DNA of 64,000 bases. Origin: Cryobacterium sp. GrIS_2_6 (GTDB lineage: Bacteria > Actinomycetota > Actinomycetes > Actinomycetales > Microbacteriaceae). How positions within the stretch are numbered: position 1 is the stretch's first letter; each line of letters opens with the position of its first letter. Below the pieces are notes generated by a model that was not told where the DNA came from, made no database searches, and saw only the letters and a list, made by a program, of their open reading frames with translations. A program made the translations under genes and the position numbers. The stretch lies in the NCBI RefSeq assembly GCF_035984545.1, contig NZ_JAXCHP010000002.1, forward strand, positions 1-64,000. The letters run 5' to 3'. Positions 8,063-16,522 of the stretch are shown in pieces.

Positions 8063-8627
8063 GCTTCAGGGTATCGACACCGCACAACATCAGCCGGTGT
8101 CGCGTAGCTGGGAATCGACTTCGCACGCAAATACCGGCTGCTTGACGGCGATGAGTCCCAGTCCGTTTTCGACAGGCCCGCGAAAGGACCGCTTAAGTCG
8201 GCCCAGCAAGTCTCGCCTCACGATGCCGCTCGAGCGCGACACTGGCGTCCGGGCCCCGGCCCGGGCCTCCGAGAGGTCGCGCCGTCAGAGGTGCACATGG
8301 CCGCAAGCCGAACCTCCTACGGGACGGGATTTTGAGTGCTTGCCAGCGGGGTCAGGGCCACTCTGGCTAGAATGTGGTGGACGCATACGTGTTCCGGGGG
8401 ATGCGCCTATCGGGGTGCCTCGTCAGGTTCGATTTCCTGAATCCTCCACCAAGAGCCACTCTTCGCTGCGAAACAGAACGGCTGTATCACCGCCCTGGCA
8501 GCGGAACCCCTTGCGGACGCTTCCGCGGCGGTGTGATTCGAATCTCGTCCTTCCCACCGCGGCGGTACTTCTTCTCTACCCCGACGCGGGATCTCAACTT
8601 GCTTTTTCAGACCGCGAATCGAACGGA
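8063..8627. other. Intergenic, no supported gene
   Basis: A long plus-strand frame crosses here but continues antisense through the lipoprotein gene and has no family-like content. A short tRNA-like fold near 8373-8450 was examined and rejected. I see no other structure. Confidence 0.4.
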
Positions 8628-9107
8628 CTACCGCAGCGAGTTCAGTTGAGTTTCGTACTTCGTTGTTTCGCCCTCAGTCCATACGACGACGACATAGGTG
8701 AGGTAGGGCTTCGTCTTGTCCCATTGCATAAAGTAAGAGGGCAGTCCCGAAGCGGTCTCGGAGCGATGATCGTCCCTGGGCTGTGTCCAGCCATTCGCTG
8801 CCAGTGCGTGCGAGTAGAAGGCGATGACCTCGCGTTGCGTGTGCGTTGTTGTCCCGGATATTCCGGTGACGGCTACGTCGCCTCCATCGAGCCCGAATTG
8901 AACCCGTCCGGGAACATTATTGGTGCGGACATCGGTGCTGCCCGGGTAGGTCAACGCGGCTTCGGGTTGTTTGGCCAGACTGTCGATGGATTGCCCGGGC
9001 ACGCAGCCAGTCAGCAGCAGCAAACACATGCTGGCTGCGGTCACCACACTCAGAAACCGAGACGTTCTTCGCACCGTTCTCCCTGCCTGCCGCGTCGCGT
9101 TGGTCAA
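8628..9107 (-). CDS. Secreted lipoprotein, unknown function
   Basis: A 159-residue precursor with an arginine-containing N-region, a hydrophobic core, and a lipobox LLTGC at about residues 31-35, so it should be lipidated at Cys35 and anchored to the outer face of the membrane. The mature part (TYPGSTDVRTNNVPG, then VIAFYSHALAANGW) resembles small actinobacterial exported proteins that I cannot assign further. It starts 8 bp after the secreted protein gene ending at 9116, on the same strand, and probably completes a three-gene exported-protein operon (9976-11607, 9116-9979, 8628-9107). Confidence 0.8.
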   Translation of the reverse strand: MTNATRQAGRTVRRTSRFLSVVTAASMCLLLLTGCVPGQSIDSLAKQPEAALTYPGSTDVRTNNVPGRVQFGLDGGDVAVTGISGTTTHTQREVIAFYSHALAANGWTQPRDDHRSETASGLPSYFMQWDKTKPYLTYVVVVWTEGETTKYETQLNSLR

Positions 9108-9115
9108 TTGGGATA

Positions 9116-9979
9116 CTAGGGCACGGTCGGGTCAGGCGCGTTGCTGTCAGAGTTCGCGGGCGCGTTGTCTGGTTGCATCGTCATGTAACGCCACTGGCCC
9201 CCGGTGTAGATGAGGCGGAGGTGGGCTGTGACTTCACCGGGAACACCGTTCTTGACGTAGTCGAAGGTTATCGGGGTGAGCGCGAAGTCCGCCCCGGCAC
9301 TAGTTGTGACGTACGTCGTGGCACCCGTGGGAGTCAAACCCGTGACGCTACCGCCGCCGGTAGCACCGATGGTGGCGACGAACTGTTCCCGGGTGAGCCC
9401 ATTTCGAAGACTCGGGTCTCCCAGATCGTAGAGCGCACCCAGGTCTGTTGCTTTGAGCGCTGTAATGACCGCGGTCAGGGTGGGGCCGGCGTTGTGCGGG
9501 GCGGGCGCAGCTTCCAGGGTGAAGTGCTTGCCATTGATCCACACTTCCACGTTCGCGGTGCGCGCCGTCGGGTCGTCATGACCGATGACTTTGATCGTTG
9601 CCGTGCCCGATGCCCCGCTCGGGACGGGTTGGGCGATGTCGCTGCTCAGCACAGCCGAGGCATACTGGGTGCCGACACCATCGAAGCGGAACTGCTCGTC
9701 ATGGGCGCTGTGTGGGTCCAGGGTCGCCGGCTTCGCGGGGACGACGAGTCCCACGCCCGGTGCGCTGAAGTAGAACTGGCCCACTCCAGCAGCCGCGGAG
9801 TCCAGATCGATGCGCAGGTATGCGCCGCTGGCTTGGTCGCGGAAGCCAACGCTGGGATCGCTGAAGTTCACGGCCGCTTCCGCGTGCCCAGGAAGGTAGG
9901 CGACGACCAGTGCTGCCAGGCCGATGACGGCGAGGCCAGCCAAGCCGAAACGAGTGCGTTTTCTCATGATGGTCCTCAC
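9116..9979 (-). CDS. Secreted hypothetical protein
   Basis: A 287-residue protein with a signal peptide: MRKRTR basic start, hydrophobic GLAGLAVIGLAALVVAYL, and a likely signal peptidase I site after HAEA. The GTG at 9979 overlaps the stop of the upstream hydrolase gene (GTGA, 9976-9979), indicating translational coupling; an ATG at 9967 is an alternative start. The mature region looks beta-rich with no catalytic motif that I recognise. Its C-terminal third (FVATIGATGGG, then EVTAHLRLIYTGGQWRYM) looks like a small NTF2-like or SnoaL-like fold, but this is only an impression. Secretion is well supported and function is unknown. Confidence 0.75.
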   Translation of the reverse strand: MRTIMRKRTRFGLAGLAVIGLAALVVAYLPGHAEAAVNFSDPSVGFRDQASGAYLRIDLDSAAAGVGQFYFSAPGVGLVVPAKPATLDPHSAHDEQFRFDGVGTQYASAVLSSDIAQPVPSGASGTATIKVIGHDDPTARTANVEVWINGKHFTLEAAPAPHNAGPTLTAVITALKATDLGALYDLGDPSLRNGLTREQFVATIGATGGGSVTGLTPTGATTYVTTSAGADFALTPITFDYVKNGVPGEVTAHLRLIYTGGQWRYMTMQPDNAPANSDSNAPDPTVP

Positions 9980-11607
9980 GGTTTGCAGTTGTAGGGGGTG
10001 CCGTTGGCACGGCCGTTGAGGAGAAGCACCAACTCGTCATCCGCACTGATCAAAGCATTGGTCTGGCAGTCCTTGACAAGGGTCTGGCCCATGGCAAATC
10101 TGACGTTCAGGTGCTGCTCGGGGGCATCGAACATGGCCTGACCCAGGGCGATGGATTCACTGGGCGGAAACACGGGATCCCAGGTGTAGCGATGCAGTTG
10201 AGCGAATTCCCAGTTCTGTGGTCCTCGAGGTCCATTGAGAAATTTCTGGCCGCCCTCAGCTGACGTGTCGGTTGGTTCGTCTGTGCCGCGGAGCACGACA
10301 TCGTCGCCCAGTGAGGTGTTGTCGCCGTAATTGAAGCAACCGAAGAGACCAAATACCGGGCATATAGGGACGACGATTCGAAGGTCACCGTAAGTGTTGA
10401 AGAAGGGAATAGGAGGTAGATGAGAGGAGTGAGAATTGACCCATCGAAACCATGCGCTGCCGTCCTGCAATTCCTGGCTGGCCGGACGGTTCAGTGGCAG
10501 GTGAATCAAATCGCTGAGGGCCACGATGCCCGAGCTCAAAGGCGGGACTGGGAAGAAACCGCAGAACGAGCAAGCAGTGACCTGCCCGATGTTCGCCAGG
10601 TAGGACCCCTGCTGAACACCATGGATGAAGGACACGCTATCGATCATCGTCTCTGCGACGCGGTCGTTGACGGTTTGAGAGTAGGCCAGCATTCCGCGGA
10701 TGATACTGCCACCCATGCTGTATCCGACGAGAATCACGGGCTGGTTGCCACCGTCATGATATTCCTGCTGGATTTGTTCATCCAGTTTGATCGCATTGAT
10801 CCCAATGTCACTGGAACCATCACAATTGGGGTTCCCCGTTGCATCGCTGATGGATATTGGCATGCCCTGCGCATTCGCCGCCTTCGTGACCACGTCAGTG
10901 GGCAGCCCTTCACGACAATCGGGTATCCCACGGGCCGGAGCTGCTGGCGCAAGGTCCTCGTAGTAAACAAAGCCGACGTACTTAGTGTTTGTAACGCGGT
11001 CGAAGATCGACTTGAAATCCGTCGTTTTTTTCCCTGTGGACTCTTCGTTGATGCCGTGCACGTAGATCAGGGTGTGTTGTGCGGTGTTCCCTTTCAGTGG
11101 GCCTGTGCGTGCGGTCAGTTGTGCGTACTGCAGGGGGCCTTCAAGCGAGAAGTAGGCGGTGGCTCCTGGCTGAAGAGCGGGGGTGAAATCAGCCTCGGCC
11201 GAGTCGGGCAGGGTCGGACTGGTCACCAGCGAAGTACCGGGACCTTCATAACCAGTGGGTCCGTAGCTGCAGCCGCCATACGCGCAGAGTCCGTCGCCAT
11301 CGAATCCCGCCAGGCCAGAGCCTGGTCCCGTGACCGTTACAGCGGCCACTGGCACGGTTGAGTTGTTCACGATGCCCACCAACGTGTCGTCCGCGCCATC
11401 GTATGTCCCCACAGAGGTATCTGCGGCGACCGAGACCGAACCATCCTGGTTCACCTGCAACTCAATCCCGCAACTCGATGCATAGTTCACGGCTGGGCAC
11501 TCAGTGAACGGTGGGCCCCCGGCCGCATGCGCGGCCGCCATAGGCACCATCATCGCGGCAACGATCAGAGCCGTCGCGGACATGTATGCAGGCAAAGACC
11601 AACGCAT
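9976..11607 (-). CDS. Secreted alpha/beta-hydrolase (lipase/esterase-like)
   Basis: A 543-residue exported protein with an N-terminal signal sequence ending near AHAA. Residues of about 35-165 form a beta-rich, cysteine-containing region. The hydrolase part follows, starting at HTLIYVHGINEES (an oxyanion-loop-like HG) and containing the nucleophile elbow VGYSMGGS with Ser297. A late histidine in FAQLHRYTWD could complete the triad. About ten cysteines in the mature part suggest disulphides. The ATG at 11607 is used. It leads the GTGA-coupled pair with the 287-residue secreted protein. The substrate is unknown; an extracellular lipase, esterase or PGAP1-like role is possible. Confidence 0.8.
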   Translation of the reverse strand: MRWSLPAYMSATALIVAAMMVPMAAAHAAGGPPFTECPAVNYASSCGIELQVNQDGSVSVAADTSVGTYDGADDTLVGIVNNSTVPVAAVTVTGPGSGLAGFDGDGLCAYGGCSYGPTGYEGPGTSLVTSPTLPDSAEADFTPALQPGATAYFSLEGPLQYAQLTARTGPLKGNTAQHTLIYVHGINEESTGKKTTDFKSIFDRVTNTKYVGFVYYEDLAPAAPARGIPDCREGLPTDVVTKAANAQGMPISISDATGNPNCDGSSDIGINAIKLDEQIQQEYHDGGNQPVILVGYSMGGSIIRGMLAYSQTVNDRVAETMIDSVSFIHGVQQGSYLANIGQVTACSFCGFFPVPPLSSGIVALSDLIHLPLNRPASQELQDGSAWFRWVNSHSSHLPPIPFFNTYGDLRIVVPICPVFGLFGCFNYGDNTSLGDDVVLRGTDEPTDTSAEGGQKFLNGPRGPQNWEFAQLHRYTWDPVFPPSESIALGQAMFDAPEQHLNVRFAMGQTLVKDCQTNALISADDELVLLLNGRANGTPYNCKP

Positions 11608-11934
11608 ATTTCCCCCAGAAAGACGATGGTGCGGACGTGATCTTCAGACAGTGCTACCGCAGGCGAGAGCGACCATTCCGATGGAATTCCGGCCCCCGGC
11701 TACTTTTTAGCAGGGAGGTTGGAATGCAAACCAGCCCCCAAACGGGCTGCTGATGCAGATCAACACTTCTCACCGATCTCCGGAAGAAGGAGGCATTTCC
11801 CGGTCGTTGTCCAAGATCCGTCCCAAATGGGTCCGCCCGCAAGCGGGACCGCCTACGGACACTCCCCCGCGACGACTGGGCTCCGCATCGCTCTTGGGCG
11901 GGAGGCGCCCGTAAGACCCGCCCGTTGAGGATTC
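11608..11934. other. Intergenic, target region of the IS256 insertion
   Basis: No gene is seen. The last eight bases (11927-11934, GAGGATTC) are the left copy of the target-site duplication flanking the IS256 element. Confidence 0.5.
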
Positions 11935-13357
11935 GGTTACGTCCCTGTGAGTGGTGTGGTTTCCCGCTCTTGAGCGTTGCTTCGTCAACGTGAAGAGCCA
12001 CCGTGGGATGGTCAGTGAGTACCGACTAAAGCAACTCACAAAGGACACCACACGATGGCTCTAGACCAGTCTGCCCTGCTCGACCTGTTGGGAGAACTCA
12101 AACTCACCGATGTCACCGACCGAATCCGCGTCGCGACCGAAACGCTTTACCAAGAACTCATCAACGCGGAGGCGTCCGCGTTCATCGGTGCCGCCCCGTT
12201 CGAGCGCTCTGGCGATCGCACCACCCACCGCAACGGCACCCGATCCAGGACACTGTCGACCACCGCTGGCGATCTCGACCTGAAGATCCCCAAGCTCCGC
12301 GCCGGGTCGTTCTTCCCTGCCCTGCTGGAGCGCCGCCGCCGGGTCGACCAGGCGTTGTTCGCGGTCGTGATGGAGGCCTACGTCCACGGCGTCTCAACCC
12401 GAAAAGTCGACGACCTGGTCAAAGCGCTCGGCGCGGACACCGGGATCTCCAAGTCGGAAGTGTCGCGAATCTGCGCGGGCCTGGACGCTGAGGTGGCCGA
12501 GTTCCGCGACCGCACCCTGGCCGCGCAGGACTTCCCCTACGTGTTCCTCGACGCGACCTACTGCAAGGCCCGCGTCGGCCACCGGATCGTGTCCCAGGCC
12601 ATCGTCGTCGCGGTCGGCGTTGCCGCCGACGGACGCCGTGAAGTCCTGGGCTTCGACGTGGGCGACAGCGAGAACGAGGGCTTCTGGACGGCGTTCCTGC
12701 GGTCGCTCAAGTCCCGCGGCCTCGACGGGGTCAAGCTGGTCATGTCTGACGCTCACACGGGCCTGAAGAAGGCCATCGGGACCGTGTTCCAGGGCGCCGG
12801 CTGGCAGAGATGCCGGGTGCATTTCATGCGCAACGTGCTCGCGGTGATCCCGAAAGGATCGCAGGACATGGTCGCCTCGATCATCCGCACTATCTTCGCC
12901 CAGCCCGACCGCGAGCACATCGAGAAGCAATTCCTCGAGGTCACCACGATGCTCGCCCGGTCGCACCCGAAGGTCGCCGCGATGCTCGTCGACGCGCAAC
13001 CCGATCTGCTTGCCTTCTCCGCTTTCCCGCGGCGGCACTGGCGCCAGATCTGGTCCACGAACCCGCTCGAACGGGTGAACAAGGAGATCAAACGCCGCAC
13101 CGACGTCGTCGGCGTCTTCCCCAACGCCGCAGCCCTGCTGCGCCTAGCCGGGTCTGTCCTGATCGAGCAGCACGACGAGTGGGAAGCCGGCGAACGCCGC
13201 TACTTCTCCGAGTCATCGATGCTCGAGCTGGCCACCATGAACAACCCCATCGAGGGCATCGACGAGGCGGTGATCCTCCCAGAACTCGCCGCCGCCTAAG
13301 CTAGAACAACTGACCCGCACGGTGTTGAGAAACTCCACCACTCAGCGGGACGTGACC
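11935..13357 (+). mobile_element. Complete IS256-family insertion sequence (type A)
   Basis: The element is 1,423 bp. Its ends form imperfect terminal inverted repeats: the left end starts GGTTACGTCCCTGTGAGTGG and the right end, read inward, starts GGTCACGTCCCGCTGAGTGG, with about 24 of 29 positions matching. It is flanked on both sides by GAGGATTC (11927-11934 and 13358-13365), an 8-bp target duplication as expected for IS256. It encodes one intact transposase. Relics of the same element occur near 27139, 37364, 39316, 41280 and 50859. Confidence 0.92.
12055..13299 (+). CDS. IS256-family transposase, intact
   Basis: A 414-residue mutator-type DDE transposase. Catalytic candidates are the Asp in YVFLDATYCKARVG, the Asp in LVMSDAHTGLKKA and the Glu in ERVNKEIKRRT. 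The IS256 signature around GAGWQRCRVHFMRN lies between them. The ATG at 12055 follows AAAGGAC with good spacing. The frame is uninterrupted and sits inside matching terminal repeats with a target duplication, so this copy may still be mobile and could act on the deleted copy at 50859-51698. Confidence 0.95.
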   Translation: MALDQSALLDLLGELKLTDVTDRIRVATETLYQELINAEASAFIGAAPFERSGDRTTHRNGTRSRTLSTTAGDLDLKIPKLRAGSFFPALLERRRRVDQALFAVVMEAYVHGVSTRKVDDLVKALGADTGISKSEVSRICAGLDAEVAEFRDRTLAAQDFPYVFLDATYCKARVGHRIVSQAIVVAVGVAADGRREVLGFDVGDSENEGFWTAFLRSLKSRGLDGVKLVMSDAHTGLKKAIGTVFQGAGWQRCRVHFMRNVLAVIPKGSQDMVASIIRTIFAQPDREHIEKQFLEVTTMLARSHPKVAAMLVDAQPDLLAFSAFPRRHWRQIWSTNPLERVNKEIKRRTDVVGVFPNAAALLRLAGSVLIEQHDEWEAGERRYFSESSMLELATMNNPIEGIDEAVILPELAAA

Positions 13358-13583
13358 GAGGATTCGCGCTCAGGTGCCTCGAACGCGACAACGTTTCGAC
13401 CGTTCCGGCCGTCTCGTATCCCTAGGGATATAAGACGTCTCACGACTCCCGTTTCTCGCCTTTGCAGATCGCCGGAATCTCGCGGCGCGGCGATTCTCGT
13501 AGCTACGTCGCATAACCTACTGGTTGGATGACGGCGAGTTCAGGTGGTGAGAGCAACACCCTGAGTTCCGTGGGGTGTTGTCG

Positions 13584-14774
13584 ATGGCTCGACCGTTGTC
13601 GCCTTTGAGCGTTCGTTTAACGTTTTGGGAGGGGGTGGACGCGGGGCTATCGGTCGCCGTCGCGGCGCAGGCTGCGGGAGTGTCGCGGCCTACTGGGTAT
13701 CGGTGGTTAAGCGAGCATCAGAAGGTGCTGCCATCACCGGTTCAGGATTTCAGTGTTGCCCGTGTCGGGCTTTTATCGTTGCGAGAGCGAGAAGAGATCG
13801 GGTTCCAGCTCGCCCGGGGTCACGGGGTGCGCCGCATCGCAGCGGCACTGGGCCGGGCGCCGTCAACGATCAGCCGGGAAGTGACCAGAAACCAGGTCGC
13901 CGGCCGCTACGTGCCTTCGCTTGCGCAGGAGCAGACCTGGGCACGGGCTCGGCGGCCAAGAGCCCGGAGGCTGGACGGGTTAGCGTTACGGAAACAAGTC
14001 GCCACGATGCTCACCGATCGGTTCAGCCCGGAACAGGTCGCGGGCCGACTGAAAGTCAAGCATCCGGAGAATCCGGAGATGCAGGTGTCACACGAGACGA
14101 TCTACCAGGCCCTGTACGTGCAGGGCCGCGGATCGTTGCGCTTGGAAGTTGTCACCGCGTTGCGGTCAGGGCGTGCCACACGGCGCCCGCAGCGCCCGGA
14201 GGGTCCGCGGCCGCAGAGGTTCCAAGAGATGGTGATGATCTCCGACCGCCCGCCGGAGATCGAGGACCGCGCAGTTCCCGGGCATTGGGAGGGCGACCTG
14301 ATCATCGGCTCGACCTCGTCGAAGTCCGCAATCGGAACCCTCGTCGAACGGACTACGGGATACGTGATGCTGCTGCATTTGCCCGGGGATCACACCGCTC
14401 GCACCGTGGCCGACGCGATGATCGTGGCAATGAACACCCTCCCCGAACAGCTGCGCCGTTCGACCACCTGGGATCAGGGAGCGGAGATGTCTCGACACCA
14501 AGAAATCACCATGGCGACCGGGATGCCGATCTACTTTTGCGATCCGCACTCGCCCTGGCAGCGTGGCAGCAACGAGAACACCAACGGGCTCTTGCGCGAG
14601 TACTTTCCGAAAGGCACAGACCTGTCCTTCCACGGGCCCGGGATCCTCGAGAACGTTGCCGCGGAACTCAACCGCCGGCCCCGCAAACGCCACGGCTACC
14701 GAACGCCCGCAGAAGTCCTCGCCACGCTAATCTCGAACCCAACCAATCAAACCGGTGTTGCAGACACCACTTGA
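13584..14774 (+). CDS. IS30-family transposase
   Basis: A 396-residue transposase with an N-terminal HTH (RRIAAALGRAPSTISREVTRN, about residues 80-100) and an rve-type catalytic core. Markers include PGHWEGDLIIGS (first Asp), then WDQGAEMSRHQEI and FCDPHSPWQRGSNENTNGLLR, which holds the last catalytic residues. The ATG at 13584 is used; an in-frame start nine bases upstream is possible. CAACACCC/GGGTGTTG repeats lie just before the gene and GGGGTGTCTCAGAAC-like sequence lies after it in inverted sense, but I could not define clean terminal repeats or a target duplication. It abuts a broken resolvase, suggesting insertion at that gene's 5' end. Confidence 0.9.
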   Translation: MARPLSPLSVRLTFWEGVDAGLSVAVAAQAAGVSRPTGYRWLSEHQKVLPSPVQDFSVARVGLLSLREREEIGFQLARGHGVRRIAAALGRAPSTISREVTRNQVAGRYVPSLAQEQTWARARRPRARRLDGLALRKQVATMLTDRFSPEQVAGRLKVKHPENPEMQVSHETIYQALYVQGRGSLRLEVVTALRSGRATRRPQRPEGPRPQRFQEMVMISDRPPEIEDRAVPGHWEGDLIIGSTSSKSAIGTLVERTTGYVMLLHLPGDHTARTVADAMIVAMNTLPEQLRRSTTWDQGAEMSRHQEITMATGMPIYFCDPHSPWQRGSNENTNGLLREYFPKGTDLSFHGPGILENVAAELNRRPRKRHGYRTPAEVLATLISNPTNQTGVADTT

Positions 14775-14825
14775 ATCCGCCGACGGTACTCACCGTTAGT
14801 TCTGAGACACCCCAGGAGCAGACTA

Positions 14826-15370
14826 ACGAAGCTGATCGGCTACGCGCGCGTATCGACGCGCCAGCAATCCACCGACCGGCAACAGGCCGACATTCTGGAT
14901 GCAGGTGTCCGGCGCGACGACCCCTACGTCGACCACGGCATCTCGGGCGCTCGAGCATCACGGCCACACTTCGACCTCGCGCTCGACAAGCTCCAAGACG
15001 GCAACACTCTTGTCATCACGACTCTGGACCGCCCGGGACGATCGACGCAGAACATGCTCGCCTTCGCCGAAGAGCGCCCCGGCCGCGGCGCCGGCCTCCG
15101 CGTACTGAACTTGGGCGGCGGCAACGTCGACACATCGACACCGATGGGGTCCATGCTGTTCACGATCATGGCGGTCGCTCGCGGATCATCACCGACAGCC
15201 AGGTCCGCAACGCCCGCCGACTCATAGAAGGTGGAGAGCCACCAGCTCAGGTCGCGCTCGACCTCGGAATGTCCCGAGCTACCTTCTACGGCCGAGTGCG
15301 CGCCTTGGGACTACTGCCAGATCAATCTGATGGCCAGATTCTGACACGCGACGCCGCCAAATTTAGCTGA
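14826..15370 (+). pseudogene. Serine resolvase/invertase, frameshifted and start-less
   Basis: The first frame reads KLIGYARVSTRQQSTDRQQ with the catalytic serine, then DHGISGARASRPHFD and TTLDRPGRS, up to GSMLFTIMAVA. It then jumps frame to a C-terminal HTH, IITDSQVRNARRLIEG, then DLGMSRATFYGRV, ending at 15370. The roughly 30-residue linker normally found between the catalytic domain and the HTH is missing, so a deletion with frameshift is likely. The expected start codon is replaced by sequence next to the IS30 gene. The protein should be inactive. Confidence 0.8.
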
Positions 15371-15456
15371 TCGCAGGGCGACAATGAATTACACCCAGCG
15401 GGACGTGCCACCTGGTGTAAGGCGAAACCGTAGGACGGGCCACATCCAGGCACGGT

Positions 15457-15693
15457 TCAGTCAGAGTAGTCTGCAAAGCTCGCCAACGCCCTATCGAAGC
15501 TGCAATAAGTACGCCATTCCGGAAAACGTCCGGGACGGATCACACTGAATGCTTCACCACACTGGCAAACGAAGCCCCAGAATGCCGCAGGGCTCTGCTC
15601 TTCGAACGAACGCCCACTGACCCGCCATTCGGTGGCCGAGACCTGTACAACTTTCAGATCCTCGAATCCGCCGGATTCCACACTGTGTTGCAT
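15457..15693 (-). CDS. Small protein of a three-member local family
   Basis: A 78-residue soluble protein containing VQVSATEWRVSGR, GFVCQCGEAFSVIRPG and FDRALASFA. It aligns along most of its length with the products at 30292-30579 and 57644-57886. Shared features are a hydrophobic-S-x-x-x-W-x-V start, a G-[FY]-[IV] turn, an aromatic strand, and a terminal A-[ILV]-x-S-[FI] helix. I do not recognise a named domain. This copy stands alone. The copy at 57644 overlaps a sigma-factor gene, which is the only contextual hint to function. Confidence 0.7.
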   Translation of the reverse strand: MQHSVESGGFEDLKVVQVSATEWRVSGRSFEEQSPAAFWGFVCQCGEAFSVIRPGRFPEWRTYCSFDRALASFADYSD

Positions 15694-15953
15694 AATGCGT
15701 CCTCCACGCTGAGTCCACTAATACGCTCTAAGTATCCGCCCAGCCGCCGCGAAACGCGAGCTATCGTCATGGCTCCCGAACCAATCCGAGCCCACGGGCC
15801 TCTGCATATTCCTCCGCCGCGAGACAATGACATCAGCGTCGTCCGATCTCACGTCCCCTGAACTGTCTTCCGGGATGGTGCCGGTCAAATCAGCCGAAGT
15901 ACGGGCGCCGGCGTGATTCGCAAGCCGCTCGTCACGCCAGAGGACACTCAGCG

Positions 15954-16330
15954 CGTGCTGTTCACCGTTCTCGCCCGGTAGAACACTTCCGCCATCTCGG
16001 AAATCGGCGTGCAACTGTCCTTCGCGGCAGAATCTGCGTTCATCGCCGCGGCCCTTGCCTGCATACTCGTGACCCTGCCACTGAATCGCCGTCTTCGCGA
16101 AAGCGTCAGCCGGGACCTCGGACGATTGAGAAAGATGGGCAAGGTAATGCTGCGCGGCAAGCAACTAGAGCTCGATCACGACGAGCCGGTCGCTGCGGCC
16201 AAATACGCGGTGCTGATTTCGATAGTCATTCCCTTCCAACTCGCTTAGATCACGCTGCCCTATGTCGGCCTAAGAATCCAGCAGGCACAGTCCCTCGTGT
16301 CGGGAACCCGATCGGAGTTTTCGATCGGGC
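15954..16330 (+). pseudogene. 377-bp partial copy of the membrane-protein gene at 59204
   Basis: This segment matches 59701-60077 base for base over most of its length, with the same length and no indels. It encodes the middle of that protein (VQLSFAAESAFIAAALAC, then RLRESVSRDLGRLRKMGK). It carries in-frame stops (CGGTAGAAC near 15979 and a TAG after FQLA near 16246) and has neither the 5' nor the 3' end of the gene. It is a dead partial duplication. Confidence 0.88.
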
Positions 16331-16522
16331 GCGAAGAAACGACGGCCAGACGAGGGTTCCGTTTCGGATGGGATCTGCGCCTGTGACCATTCCGGCGTAA
16401 AGTGCCACCGCTTTATGCCCGCGTGCGCATCAACGTATCCGCCCGCTCGTCGAGGAGGGTGTGCAGGCCGGTTCCTGCTACCAAAGCCATTGGGTCCAAG
16501 CTTCAGCTGTCGCTTCGGCTGG

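Noticed and set aside
8373..8450. tRNA-like sequence: GGTGGA...TCCACC arms, GGTTCGATTTCC T-loop-like part and CCA-like end
   Set aside because: The T-loop has eight rather than seven bases, the arms do not stack into a cloverleaf, and no anticodon arm can be formed. It may be a chance match or an old attachment-site remnant.
13625..15370. A 581-codon frame covering the IS30 gene and the resolvase tail
   Set aside because: The first 400 codons are a shadow of the IS30 transposase. Only the last part (IITDSQVRNARR...) is real sequence and belongs to the broken resolvase.
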